A DNA stretch of 64,000 nt. Origin: Nonomuraea soli. Lineage in GTDB: Bacteria > Actinomycetota > Actinomycetes > Streptosporangiales > Streptosporangiaceae. Where the stretch lies: NCBI RefSeq assembly GCF_013761175.1, contig NZ_JACDUR010000001.1:1116001-1180000 (forward strand), given 5' to 3'. Shown piece after piece: positions 27,259 through 35,334 of the stretch (positions are counted from its first letter, which is position 1; each line of letters opens with the position of its first letter). The position numbers and the translations under genes are program-made. A model generated the notes under the pieces. That model was given only the letters and a program-made list of their open reading frames with translations, did not search any database and was not told the DNA's origin.

Positions 27259-28229
27259 GCCAGCAGCTCCAGCCGCTTCTCGGTGATCTCGTGCAGCAGC
27301 GGCTCGCCCGCCACGTACCTGTCCAGTTCCTCGGCCATCAGCCGCCCCTGGCGGCGCCGCTCGGTGCCGAGGCTGCCCGCCAGGTGCGGCGTGAGGACCA
27401 CGTTCGGCAGCGTGTACAGCGGCGATCCGGGCACCGGGGGCTCCGGATCGGTGACGTCCAGGACGGCGAACAGGTCGGGGCGCTCACGCAGCACCTCGAT
27501 CAGCCCCGCCTCGTCGACGAGGCCGCCGCGCGCGGTGTTGACGAGCGTGGCGTACGGCCTCATCGAGGCGATCAGCTCCCGGGTGATCATGCCGCGCGTC
27601 TGCTCCAGCAGCGGGGCGTGCAGGCTGACCACGTCGGAGGTGGCGAACAGCTCCTCGAGGGAGACCGATCGCACCCCGTCGATCGTGGTGAACGGGTCGT
27701 AGGCCTGCACCACCACATCGTGGCGGGCCAGCCGCTCCGCCGTACCCCTGCCGGTCGCCCCCAGCGAGACCAGCCCGACGACGGAGCCGTTGGCGCCCGC
27801 CTCGCTCGCGCGGCGCAGAAGGGAGCCCTCGGAGCGGGCGTGCAGCATGTGCCGCCAGACCTGTTTGAGCGACATGAGGATCTGCGCGAGCGCGAACTCG
27901 GTCACCGGGATCGCGTTCGCCGCGGCGGCCGAGGTGATGCGCACGCCGCGCGCCCACGACTCGGGCGTCACCACCGGGCGGACCGATCCGGCGCCGTAGA
28001 GCACCAGCCGGAGCCGGGGCGCCGCGGCCAGGAAGGCGGCGTCCATGCGCGGTCCGCCCCACGAGGTGACCAGCACCTCGACCTCGGCCAGCAGCTCGGG
28101 GGTGAGCCGGTCGGCCTCCATCGGAGGGGCGGGGATGCGCAGGTGCCGTTCGAGTGCCTGCCGTTCGAGAGGTCCGTAGACGTCGTCGAACCGGTGGAGG
28201 TGCATGACGTAAAGGCCGTTGAGTGTCAT
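27255..28229 (-). CDS. D-isomer-specific 2-hydroxyacid dehydrogenase, second copy
   Basis: 324 residues. The nucleotide-binding loop is V-S-L-G-A-T-G-R-G-T-A. Catalytic Arg lies in V-N-T-A-R-G-G-L-V-D-E, Glu in D-V-T-D-P-E-P-P and His in L-T-P-H-L-A-G-S. The N-terminal catalytic lobe begins M-T-L-N-G-L-Y-V-M-H-L; the second Met is a possible alternative start. ATG 28229 forms an ATGA overlap with the permease stop, the reason for choosing it. It is divergent in sequence from the neighbouring dehydrogenase. Confidence 0.9.
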   Translation of the reverse strand: MTLNGLYVMHLHRFDDVYGPLERQALERHLRIPAPPMEADRLTPELLAEVEVLVTSWGGPRMDAAFLAAAPRLRLVLYGAGSVRPVVTPESWARGVRITSAAAANAIPVTEFALAQILMSLKQVWRHMLHARSEGSLLRRASEAGANGSVVGLVSLGATGRGTAERLARHDVVVQAYDPFTTIDGVRSVSLEELFATSDVVSLHAPLLEQTRGMITRELIASMRPYATLVNTARGGLVDEAGLIEVLRERPDLFAVLDVTDPEPPVPGSPLYTLPNVVLTPHLAGSLGTERRRQGRLMAEELDRYVAGEPLLHEITEKRLELLA

Positions 28230-29044
28230 CCCTTGGTCGCTCCCGCGAGGCCGCGTACGAAGTACTTCTGAAAGAACAGGAAGATGATGAGCATCGGTGC
28301 GAAGGAGATCGTCATCCCTGCGGCGAATCCGGTCCAGTCCGTGACGTGCTCGCCCTGGAACGACAGCATGCCCACCGCGAGGTTCTGCAGCTCGGGCTGG
28401 CCGAGCGTGAAGACCAGCGGGATGTTGAACTCGTTCCAGTTGGCGATGAACTGGAAGATCACCACCACCGCGATGACCGGCTTGGCCAGCGGCAGGATGA
28501 GCGAGAAGGTGCGCAGGAAGCCCGCGCCGTCCATCTTGGCGGCCTCGAACAGCTCGTCGGGCACGCTGGAGAAGAAGCCGATGAACAGCAGCACGTAGAG
28601 GGCCCCGGCGGCGCCCGACATGGCCAGGATCACCCCGGCGCGGGTGTTGAGCAGGCCGAGCTGCTCGATGAGCACGAACTGCGGGACGATGATCGACGCC
28701 ACGGGCACGAACAGGGTCGCGATGATCATCTTGTGCAGGAAGTCGCGCCCGGGGAACCGGTAACGCGCGATCACGTAGCCGCACAGCGCCGACTTGACCA
28801 GCTCGATGAGGGTGGAGCTGACCGTGTAGAGCACGGTGTTGGCGAAGAACCGGGAGAAGCCCGCGTTCACCCAGGCCCGCTCGAAGTTCTCGAAGCTCCA
28901 CAGGTCGGGCATCAGGCTCGCGCCGCCGGTGAACATGCCCTGCTGCGTCTTGAAGGCGGCCGAGATCGTCCACAGGAAGGGGTAGGCCCACACGGCCCCG
29001 ACGACGAGCATCACCAGGGTGACGGTCCAGCGTCGCGCGGTCAT
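28226..29044 (-). CDS. Carbohydrate ABC importer permease (MalG-like)
   Basis: 272 residues, six hydrophobic helices. The EAA loop that docks the ATPase is visible as E-L-F-E-A-A-K-M-D-G-A-G-F. It is coupled by ATGA overlaps to the partner permease upstream and the hydroxyacid dehydrogenase downstream. No ATP-binding subunit is encoded here, so a shared ATPase of the MsiK type is expected elsewhere in the genome. Confidence 0.94.
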   Translation of the reverse strand: MTARRWTVTLVMLVVGAVWAYPFLWTISAAFKTQQGMFTGGASLMPDLWSFENFERAWVNAGFSRFFANTVLYTVSSTLIELVKSALCGYVIARYRFPGRDFLHKMIIATLFVPVASIIVPQFVLIEQLGLLNTRAGVILAMSGAAGALYVLLFIGFFSSVPDELFEAAKMDGAGFLRTFSLILPLAKPVIAVVVIFQFIANWNEFNIPLVFTLGQPELQNLAVGMLSFQGEHVTDWTGFAAGMTISFAPMLIIFLFFQKYFVRGLAGATKG

Positions 29045-29955
29045 ACGCCGTACTCCTTCCGCAGCTCCTGCGCTCGCTTGACGATCAGGCCCTGGCCGCT
29101 GACCAGGATGAAGGCGAGGAAGGAGAAGAGCAGCGCGGCCGCCGAGGCGTAGCCGTACTGGAACGGGATCGAGCCGAAGGCCTCCTGGTAGATGAAGTAG
29201 GAGACCACGTAGGTGCTGGTGCCGGGACCGCCGCCGGTGAGCGTGACCACCAGGCCGAACACGTGCATGGCGTTGACCAGCGCGAGCAGCAGGATGATGA
29301 CGGCGACCGGCTTGATCAGCGGCAGCGTGATGCGGGTGAGCTTGGTCCACTCGCTCGCACCGTCGAGGTCGGCGGCCTCGTAGACCTCCTCGGGCACGTT
29401 CTGCAGGGCAGCCATCCAGTAGAGCATGTACTGCCCGAAGATCTGCCAGATCGACACCAGCACCAGCGCCAGCATGGCGCTCCAGCGGCTGGCGAAGACG
29501 TCGAACGACTTCTCGATGATCCCCAGGTCGCGCAGGATCGAGTTGAGCGCGCCGTTGGAGGGGTTGAGCAGGTAGGTGAAGACCATGCCTGCCATGGCCA
29601 CCGGGATGACCAGGGGAGCGAAGAACATCGTGCGGAACACCCGCTTGAGCCGGACCCACCGGCGGGTCATGAAGATCGCGGCGACCAGTGAGAGCGGGAG
29701 CTTGATGGCGGTGTTCACCACGGCGAACAGCACCGTGTTGCCCACCGCGAGCCAGAACAGCTCGTCCTGGACGATCGAGGTGTAGTTGCCCGCCCCGACG
29801 AAGGTCTCGATCGGCCCCATGCCCGACCAGTCGAAGAACGAGTAGTAGACGGTCGCGGCCAGCGGCCACAGCGTGAAGCCGAGGAACAGGACCAGGAAGG
29901 GGGCCAGGAAGGCCGCGATCCACAGCCGGTCGAGACCCTTCGCCGGGGTCCGCAT
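29041..29955 (-). CDS. Carbohydrate ABC importer permease (MalF-like)
   Basis: 304 residues, six helices, with EAA motif E-V-Y-E-A-A-D-L-D-G-A-S-E-W. The start overlaps the binding-protein stop (TGATG), and the stop overlaps the MalG-like start. It forms the heterodimeric channel with the next gene. Confidence 0.94.
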   Translation of the reverse strand: MRTPAKGLDRLWIAAFLAPFLVLFLGFTLWPLAATVYYSFFDWSGMGPIETFVGAGNYTSIVQDELFWLAVGNTVLFAVVNTAIKLPLSLVAAIFMTRRWVRLKRVFRTMFFAPLVIPVAMAGMVFTYLLNPSNGALNSILRDLGIIEKSFDVFASRWSAMLALVLVSIWQIFGQYMLYWMAALQNVPEEVYEAADLDGASEWTKLTRITLPLIKPVAVIILLLALVNAMHVFGLVVTLTGGGPGTSTYVVSYFIYQEAFGSIPFQYGYASAAALLFSFLAFILVSGQGLIVKRAQELRKEYGV

Positions 29956-31400
29956 CAGTACCTGTCCAGTCCGTAGTCGGTGACGTAGTCGAAGTCGGGG
30001 AAGGTGTAGCAGTCCATCGAGACCTTCAGCCCGCTCGCCGCCTCGGCCTTCAGCCCCTCCTCCAGGGCGCTCTGCCGCGCGGTGACCAGCTCCTTGGCGG
30101 CGGCGTCGAGGGTGCCGCCGTTGTTGAGGGTCTCGGTGATGATCTCGGAGGCCCAGTCGGGGCGCTTGGAGATCGCGCTCTGGTAGGCCTTCGACCTGGC
30201 CAGGTCCGGGCACTTCAGCAGCGGCACGGGGATGTTCACCCGGAAGCCGGGTGTCTCGGCGATCTCCATGATCTTCCTGAGCGCCGGGTCGGTGACCATC
30301 TTCTTGTTGTCGGCGTAGCTCAGGGTGCCGAAGCCGCCCTTGTAGTACTCCTGCACGAAGAAGCCGTCGGGCTTGGTCATCCAGTCGAGGAAGGTCCAGG
30401 CCGCGTCGTGGTTGCCGGTCTGGGAGCTGACGAAGTACTTCTCCAGGTTCGGCTCGCGTCCCGGTGCTCCGGTACGGCCGGCGTCCGGGAGAGGCTGGGC
30501 GGCGACGGAGTACTTGTCGCTGGTGAAGCCCTGGCTGGTCCACACGCTCGGCATCCAGGTGCCGTCGAAGTAGATGGCGGCCTGCCCGGCGGCGAACTGC
30601 TGGCGGGAGAAGTTCTTGTCGTTGGTTCCCGGGGCTATGTACCCTGCTTTATTCAACTCCTGAATAAAGTTGAACGTAGAAAGGATCTTGGGGTCGTCCA
30701 GGCTGAACCGCCCGTTCTTGAGGTCGAACCCGCTGCCGTTCATCACGACACCGGCGAAGGAGTCGAACAGGCGCATCACGTCGGCGCCCTTGTTGGGCGA
30801 GGTGATGCACTCCGCCTTGGTGGCCGACCTGATCTTCGCGCAGGCCGCCTTGAGCTCGGAGAAGGTTCTCGGCGGGCTGGCGGGGTCGAGGCCGGCCTGC
30901 TTGAACACGTCGTTGTGCATGAACATGTAGCCGCCTCCCCAGTACAGGTTGTCGGTGAAGGGGAAGCCGTGGGCCTTGCCGTCGATGAGGTTGACGCCCT
31001 CGATGAACGAGCCCTGCGGCCAGCGCTTGATGAACTCGTCGGGGGCGGTGCCACTGGGGTGCAGCGGCTTGATCCAGCCGTTGTTCAGCAGGATCCGGGA
31101 GTTGAGCGGCCCGTTCTCGCTCCAGTAGAAGATGTCGGGGGACTGGCGGCTCTGAAAGGCCAGGGGCAGCGTGGTCTTGTACTCGGCCTGGGCGATCGAG
31201 CGCCATTCGACCTTGATGTTCGGGTGTTCCCTGGTGAACTGGTCGGTCACCTTCTTGTGGAACTCGACCTGCTCCATGGAGAAGTCCCAGATCTTCAGGG
31301 TGATCTGGCCTCCGGTGGTGTTCTGGCTGGACCCGCTCGTGCCGCAGGCGGCTGCGGTCAGGAGCAGGAGGGCGAGGCCGGTGGCGGCGGCTGGCTTCAT
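29955..31400 (-). CDS. Extracellular solute-binding lipoprotein of the ABC importer
   Basis: 481 residues. Lipoprotein signal peptide with cleavage before Cys19 (L-T-A-A-A-C). A family 1 solute-binding fold follows: K-I-W-D-F-S at the mature N-terminus, P-D-I-F-Y-W, and aromatic residues such as W-G-G-G-Y-M-F-M expected to stack on sugars. ATG 31400 has GGGAG just upstream. It is the first gene of the operon; its promoter region holds LacI-type operators. The ligand is probably an oligosaccharide or sugar acid, inferred from neighbours. Confidence 0.93.
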   Translation of the reverse strand: MKPAAATGLALLLLTAAACGTSGSSQNTTGGQITLKIWDFSMEQVEFHKKVTDQFTREHPNIKVEWRSIAQAEYKTTLPLAFQSRQSPDIFYWSENGPLNSRILLNNGWIKPLHPSGTAPDEFIKRWPQGSFIEGVNLIDGKAHGFPFTDNLYWGGGYMFMHNDVFKQAGLDPASPPRTFSELKAACAKIRSATKAECITSPNKGADVMRLFDSFAGVVMNGSGFDLKNGRFSLDDPKILSTFNFIQELNKAGYIAPGTNDKNFSRQQFAAGQAAIYFDGTWMPSVWTSQGFTSDKYSVAAQPLPDAGRTGAPGREPNLEKYFVSSQTGNHDAAWTFLDWMTKPDGFFVQEYYKGGFGTLSYADNKKMVTDPALRKIMEIAETPGFRVNIPVPLLKCPDLARSKAYQSAISKRPDWASEIITETLNNGGTLDAAAKELVTARQSALEEGLKAEAASGLKVSMDCYTFPDFDYVTDYGLDRY

Positions 31401-31411
31401 GGGGTCTCCCT

Positions 31412-31532
31412 GGAAAGCGCTTGCCGCGAGAGTAGCCACGACGGGAGCCGGAAACAAGCCTGCTGTGAATGCGTTTTCACGTCTACATTACTTTGAGACA
31501 TGCGGTGTTAACCGCCTATGCAAACGCTTTCA
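31412..31532. promoter_or_regulatory. LacI-family operators in the divergent importer promoter region
   Basis: Three sites resemble TGNAANCGNTNNCA. Site 3, TGCAAACGCTTTCA (31519-31532), is an exact match just upstream of the TIM-barrel gene. Site 2, TGAATGCGTTTTCA (31466-31479), has one mismatch. Site 1 (31412-31425) keeps the AAGCGCTT core, close to the binding-protein start. The LacI gene 1 kb away is the obvious ligand-responsive repressor for both directions. Confidence 0.75.
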
Positions 31533-31546
31533 GAAGGAGGACGGGC

Positions 31547-32458
31547 ATGCGGCTGCTGGTCTTCACCAAGCCTTTCGGCGCTGCTCAACCGGGCCGGCTC
31601 GCCGAGATGGTGGCCACCACCGGAGCCGACGGCGCCGACCTCGTCGTGCGCGACGGGCAGAGCGTCACCCCAGGTACGGCGGCACTGCTACCGGTTGCGG
31701 CGCGTGAGCTCGCGGCGGCGGGGGTGCCGCTCGAGCTGGTGACGACCGACTTCCTGGCGGCCCCGCGCGCTGCTCCCGCCTCCGTCCCGCCGCACGCCCC
31801 GCCGCACGCCCCGCCGCACGCCCCGCCGCACGTCCCGCCGTACGCCTCGCCGTACGCCTCGCCGTACGCCTCGCCGTACGCCCCGCCATATGCCCCGCCG
31901 TACGCCTCGCCCGATGTCGAGCGGGTCTTCGCCGCCTGTGCCGAGGCCGGCGTCACCCTCGTCCGCGTCGGCTTCTATCCCTACGACCCCGCCCGCGGGT
32001 ACCGGGCCTGCCTCGACGACGCCCGCCGCGGCCTGGCCTCGCTCGCCGGCCTGGCCGCCCGCTTCGGCCTGCGCCCCCTGCTCCAGCTCCACCACCAGAC
32101 CATCCACCCCTCGGCCGCCCTGGCCCTGCGCCTGGTCGACGGCCTGGACGTCGGCGTCTACGGCGACCCGGGCAACCAGACCAAGGAGGGCGCGGAGGAC
32201 TGGCGCATGTCCCTCGACCTGCTGGGCGACCGCCTGGCCGCCGTGGGCGTGAAGAACTCCTCCTGGAACGGCTCCCGCGTCGACTGGCAGCCGTTCGCCG
32301 ACGGCGGCATCGTGCCCTGGCCGGAGATCACGAGAGGCTTGCGTGAACGCGCTTTCAGCGGCCCGCTCTCCCTGCACGTGCACTACCCTTCTGATGACCC
32401 GGTGGCCGCCGTGACCAGGGATCTGGCCCATCTGCGCGGCCTGGTCGTGGAGGTCTAG
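31547..32458 (+). CDS. TIM-barrel sugar isomerase/epimerase-like protein with an inserted Pro-rich repeat
   Basis: 303 residues. The ends look like a xylose-isomerase-type barrel: R-V-G-F-Y-P-Y-D, L-L-Q-L-H-H-Q-T, V-G-V-Y-G-D-P-G-N, V-G-V-K-N-S-S-W-N and S-L-H-V-H-Y-P supply His, Asp, Asn and Lys candidates for metal and substrate binding. Residues 81-122 are a run of four-residue P-P-H-A/P-Y-A-S units encoded by ten 12-bp repeats, interrupting the barrel after strand 2. AAGGAGG at 31534-31540 fixes ATG 31547. The exact reaction is unknown; it probably acts on the imported sugar. Confidence 0.78.
   Translation: MRLLVFTKPFGAAQPGRLAEMVATTGADGADLVVRDGQSVTPGTAALLPVAARELAAAGVPLELVTTDFLAAPRAAPASVPPHAPPHAPPHAPPHVPPYASPYASPYASPYAPPYAPPYASPDVERVFAACAEAGVTLVRVGFYPYDPARGYRACLDDARRGLASLAGLAARFGLRPLLQLHHQTIHPSAALALRLVDGLDVGVYGDPGNQTKEGAEDWRMSLDLLGDRLAAVGVKNSSWNGSRVDWQPFADGGIVPWPEITRGLRERAFSGPLSLHVHYPSDDPVAAVTRDLAHLRGLVVEV
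31787..31906. repeat. Ten in-frame 12-bp tandem repeats
   Basis: Units of the type CCGCCGCACGCC repeat ten times without frame loss, changing from P-P-H-A to S-P-Y-A and P-P-Y-A towards the 3' end. The gradual C-to-T substitution pattern suggests stepwise slippage amplification followed by drift. Confidence 0.85.
32344..32357 (+). promoter_or_regulatory. Additional LacI-type site upstream of lacI
   Basis: TGAACGCGCTTTCA differs from the LacI consensus at one position. It lies within the 3' part of the TIM-barrel gene, about 100 bases before the LacI-family gene, and could serve autoregulation or looping. Confidence 0.4.
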
Positions 32459-33451
32459 GTGCGCGGTCGTCGGGCGACGATCAACGATGTGGGACAGGCG
32501 GCCGGAGTGTCTCCCGCCACCGTGTCCAGGGTGCTCAACGGCTCGGCCCCGGTGGATCCCGCGCTGGCCGAGCGCGTGCTGGAGGCGGTGCGCGCCCTCG
32601 GTTACCGTCCCAACGCCGCCGCGCAGGGCCTGGCCAGGGGCGAGTGGGGCACGCTCGGCGTGCTGGTGCCCGATCTGGGCAACCCCTACTTCCCCGACGT
32701 GCTCAAGGCGATCTCGGCCGCGGTGCAGGCCAGCGGGCGGCGCGTCATGGTGATGGAGTCCGACGAGCGGCCCGAGCGCGAGCGTGAGCTGGCCGAAGAC
32801 CTGATGCGCTGCTGCGACGGCGTGCTGCTGTGCTCGCCGCGAATGGACCGCTCCGACGTGGTCGACCTGGCCGCGCGCAGGCACCCGATGGTCCTGGTCA
32901 ACCGCATCGTCCAGGGTCTCGACGTGCCCGCCGTGTCGGTCGACTTCTTCGGGGCGATGACCCTGGTCTGCGGCCATCTGACCAAGCTGGGCCACCGCCG
33001 CGTGGCCTATCTCAGCGGCCCGCCGTCCGCCTGGGCCAACACCGAGCGCATCAGGGCCTTCGAGGCGGCCAGGGCCTTCGGCCTCGACACGGCGATCATC
33101 CCGTGCGGCGCCACGAGCCAGCTCGGCTACGACGCGCTCCCGAAGGCGCTCGGCACGGGGGCCACGGCGGTGGTCACGTATAACGATCTGGTTGCTTACG
33201 GCGCCTTCACCCGCCTGCAGGAGATGGGCGTGGAGGTGCCCGGCGAGGTGTCGCTGATCGGTTTCGACGACCTGGCGCGCGAGCACCTGGCCGGATTCCA
33301 GGTGACCACGGTCTCCGTCAGCCGCCGCAGTCTCGGCACTGTGGCCGCTCAGCTGCTGGTCGACCTGCTGGCAGGGCGCCACGACAGCGAGCCCCGGTTC
33401 CTGCCCGTCGAGCTCCAGATCCGCGAGACGTGCGCCCAGGCGCGGGTGTGA
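32459..33451 (+). CDS. LacI-family transcriptional repressor
   Basis: 330 residues. The N-terminal helix-turn-helix reads T-I-N-D-V-G-Q-A-A-G-V-S-P-A-T-V-S-R-V-L-N-G, followed by the hinge helix Y-R-P-N-A-A-A-Q-G-L-A. The effector domain is periplasmic-binding-protein-like. GTG 32459 directly follows the stop of the TIM-barrel gene. Sites matching the family operator flank both the importer operon and the TIM-barrel gene, so it probably controls the whole locus in response to the sugar. Confidence 0.93.
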   Translation: MRGRRATINDVGQAAGVSPATVSRVLNGSAPVDPALAERVLEAVRALGYRPNAAAQGLARGEWGTLGVLVPDLGNPYFPDVLKAISAAVQASGRRVMVMESDERPERERELAEDLMRCCDGVLLCSPRMDRSDVVDLAARRHPMVLVNRIVQGLDVPAVSVDFFGAMTLVCGHLTKLGHRRVAYLSGPPSAWANTERIRAFEAARAFGLDTAIIPCGATSQLGYDALPKALGTGATAVVTYNDLVAYGAFTRLQEMGVEVPGEVSLIGFDDLAREHLAGFQVTTVSVSRRSLGTVAAQLLVDLLAGRHDSEPRFLPVELQIRETCAQARV

Positions 33452-33528
33452 CCCACGGGAATAACCAGCAGACCTGCCGTGATAGTCACTTATGGAGAAT
33501 TATCCCCCGCTTGGAAGGATCCCCCCGA

Positions 33529-35334
33529 GTGACGAACAAGGTCACCTCCGCCGTCATGCGCGACGGCCTGCGCGTGCTCGGGGTGGCGATCCGGGCGGAG
33601 AAGCTGGTGTTCACCGCCGCGGTGCTGGCCAGCGGACTGTACGGCGGCATGACGGTCGCCTCCGCCTGGGCGCTGGGCTGGGCCACCGAGAACGTCGTCC
33701 TGCCCTCCTTCGAGTCCGGTGACGTCACCTCGGCCGCCCTGTGGACCGGCGTGCTCTTCATCGTCGGCACCGCCGTCCTCAAGGCGATCGGCGTCGCGGG
33801 ACGCCGCATCTGGGCCGGAACGATGCAATACAACATGCAGGCCCGCTCGCGTCGCGACGTGACCAAGCAGTACCTGCGCCTTCCCCTGTCGTGGCACCAC
33901 CGCCACCCCACCGGCCAGCTGCTGTCGAACGCCAGCTCCGACGCCGAGGCGGCGTGGGCGCCGCTGGCGCCCCTGCCCATGGCGGTCGGCGTCATCGTCA
34001 TGCTGATCACCGCCGCCGTCGCCATGGTGATCACCGATCCGGTGCTCGCCCTCGTCGGCTTCCTGATCTTCCCCGCCATCGCCGTGCTGAACCTGGTCTA
34101 CCAGCGCAGGCTCAGCCCCCTGGCCACCCACGCGCAGCAGCTGCGCGCCGAGGTCAGCGAGATCGCGCACGAGAGCTTCGACGGCGCCCTGGTCGTCAAG
34201 ACCCTGGGCCGCGAGGAGCTCGAGACCGAGCGGTTCCAGAACCGGGCACACCGCCTGCGCGACGCCAACATCGCCGTGGGACGGGTGCGCGGCCTGTTCG
34301 ACCCGCTGCTGGAAGCCCTGCCCACGCTCGGCGTGCTGGCCGTCCTGGCCGTCGGCGGGATGCGCCTGTCGTCGAACGCCATCACCTCGGGCGAGCTGGT
34401 CCAGGTCGCCTACCTCTTCACGCTGCTCGCCTTCCCGATCAGGGCGCTCGGCTGGGTGCTGGGCGAGCTCCCCCGCGCCGTCGTCGGCTGGCGCCGGGTG
34501 CAGGACGTGCTCGAGGCCAGCGGCTCCATGGAGTACGGCGAGGCGGAGCTCAAGGGAGCGCAGCCGGCCACCCTGGAGGTCGACGGCCTGACCTACGCCT
34601 ACGAGGAGGGCCGCGAGGTCCTGCACGGGGTGAGCTTCACCGTCGCCGCCGGCCGTACCGTCGCCCTGGTCGGGCCCACGGGTTCGGGCAAGTCGACGCT
34701 CATCCAGACCCTCGTACGGCTCGTCGACCCGCACGAGGGCGTGGTGCGCCTCGACGGCGTCGACCTGACGGAAATCGCTTACGGCGGCATCGCCGACACG
34801 GTCGCGCTGGTCCCGCAGCAGACCTTCCTGTTCGACGACACCGTGCGCGGCAACGTCACCCTCGGCCTGCGGATCGACGACCAGGATGTCTGGGCGGCGC
34901 TGCGGCTGGCCCAGGCCGACGGCTTCGTGAGCAGGCTCGGGGACGGGCTCAACACGCGCGTCGGCGAGCGCGGCACGACCCTGTCGGGCGGCCAGCGCCA
35001 GCGCCTGGCCCTGGCCCGCGCGGTGGTGCGCCGGCCCAGGCTGCTCGTGCTCGACGACGCGACCTCCAGCGTCGACCCCCAGGTGGAGGCGCGCATCCTG
35101 ACCGGGCTGCGCGACGCGTCGGCGACCGTCGTCGTGGTGGCCTACCGCATGGCCACGATCGCGCTGGCCGACGAGGTCGTCTATCTGGAGCACGGCCGGG
35201 TCGTGGACCGCGGCCCCCACGACGAGCTGCTGACCAGGTGCGGCGGTTACCGCAACCTGGTGACGGCCTACGAGCGGGAAGAGGCCGAGCGCGCGGCCAT
35301 CGAGGCGGACGAGGAAGAGGAGATCAGCGCGTGA
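33529..35334 (+). CDS. ABC exporter half-transporter, degenerate ATPase site subunit
   Basis: 601 residues: six transmembrane helices then an ATPase domain. Walker A is G-P-T-G-S-G-K-S and the signature is the canonical L-S-G-G-Q. Walker B ends L-D-D-A-T, so the catalytic Glu is replaced by Asp, and the switch His is replaced by Tyr (V-V-A-Y-R-M). This is the pattern of the inactive site in heterodimeric exporters such as TM287/288. GTG 33529 follows GGAAGGA by about 9 bases; the longer upstream frame is within the lacI 3' region. It overlaps the partner subunit gene (GTGA). Confidence 0.9.
   Translation: MTNKVTSAVMRDGLRVLGVAIRAEKLVFTAAVLASGLYGGMTVASAWALGWATENVVLPSFESGDVTSAALWTGVLFIVGTAVLKAIGVAGRRIWAGTMQYNMQARSRRDVTKQYLRLPLSWHHRHPTGQLLSNASSDAEAAWAPLAPLPMAVGVIVMLITAAVAMVITDPVLALVGFLIFPAIAVLNLVYQRRLSPLATHAQQLRAEVSEIAHESFDGALVVKTLGREELETERFQNRAHRLRDANIAVGRVRGLFDPLLEALPTLGVLAVLAVGGMRLSSNAITSGELVQVAYLFTLLAFPIRALGWVLGELPRAVVGWRRVQDVLEASGSMEYGEAELKGAQPATLEVDGLTYAYEEGREVLHGVSFTVAAGRTVALVGPTGSGKSTLIQTLVRLVDPHEGVVRLDGVDLTEIAYGGIADTVALVPQQTFLFDDTVRGNVTLGLRIDDQDVWAALRLAQADGFVSRLGDGLNTRVGERGTTLSGGQRQRLALARAVVRRPRLLVLDDATSSVDPQVEARILTGLRDASATVVVVAYRMATIALADEVVYLEHGRVVDRGPHDELLTRCGGYRNLVTAYEREEAERAAIEADEEEEISA

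Noticed and set aside
31787..31906. CRISPR-like array
   Set aside because: Units are 12 bp with no spacers and keep the reading frame.
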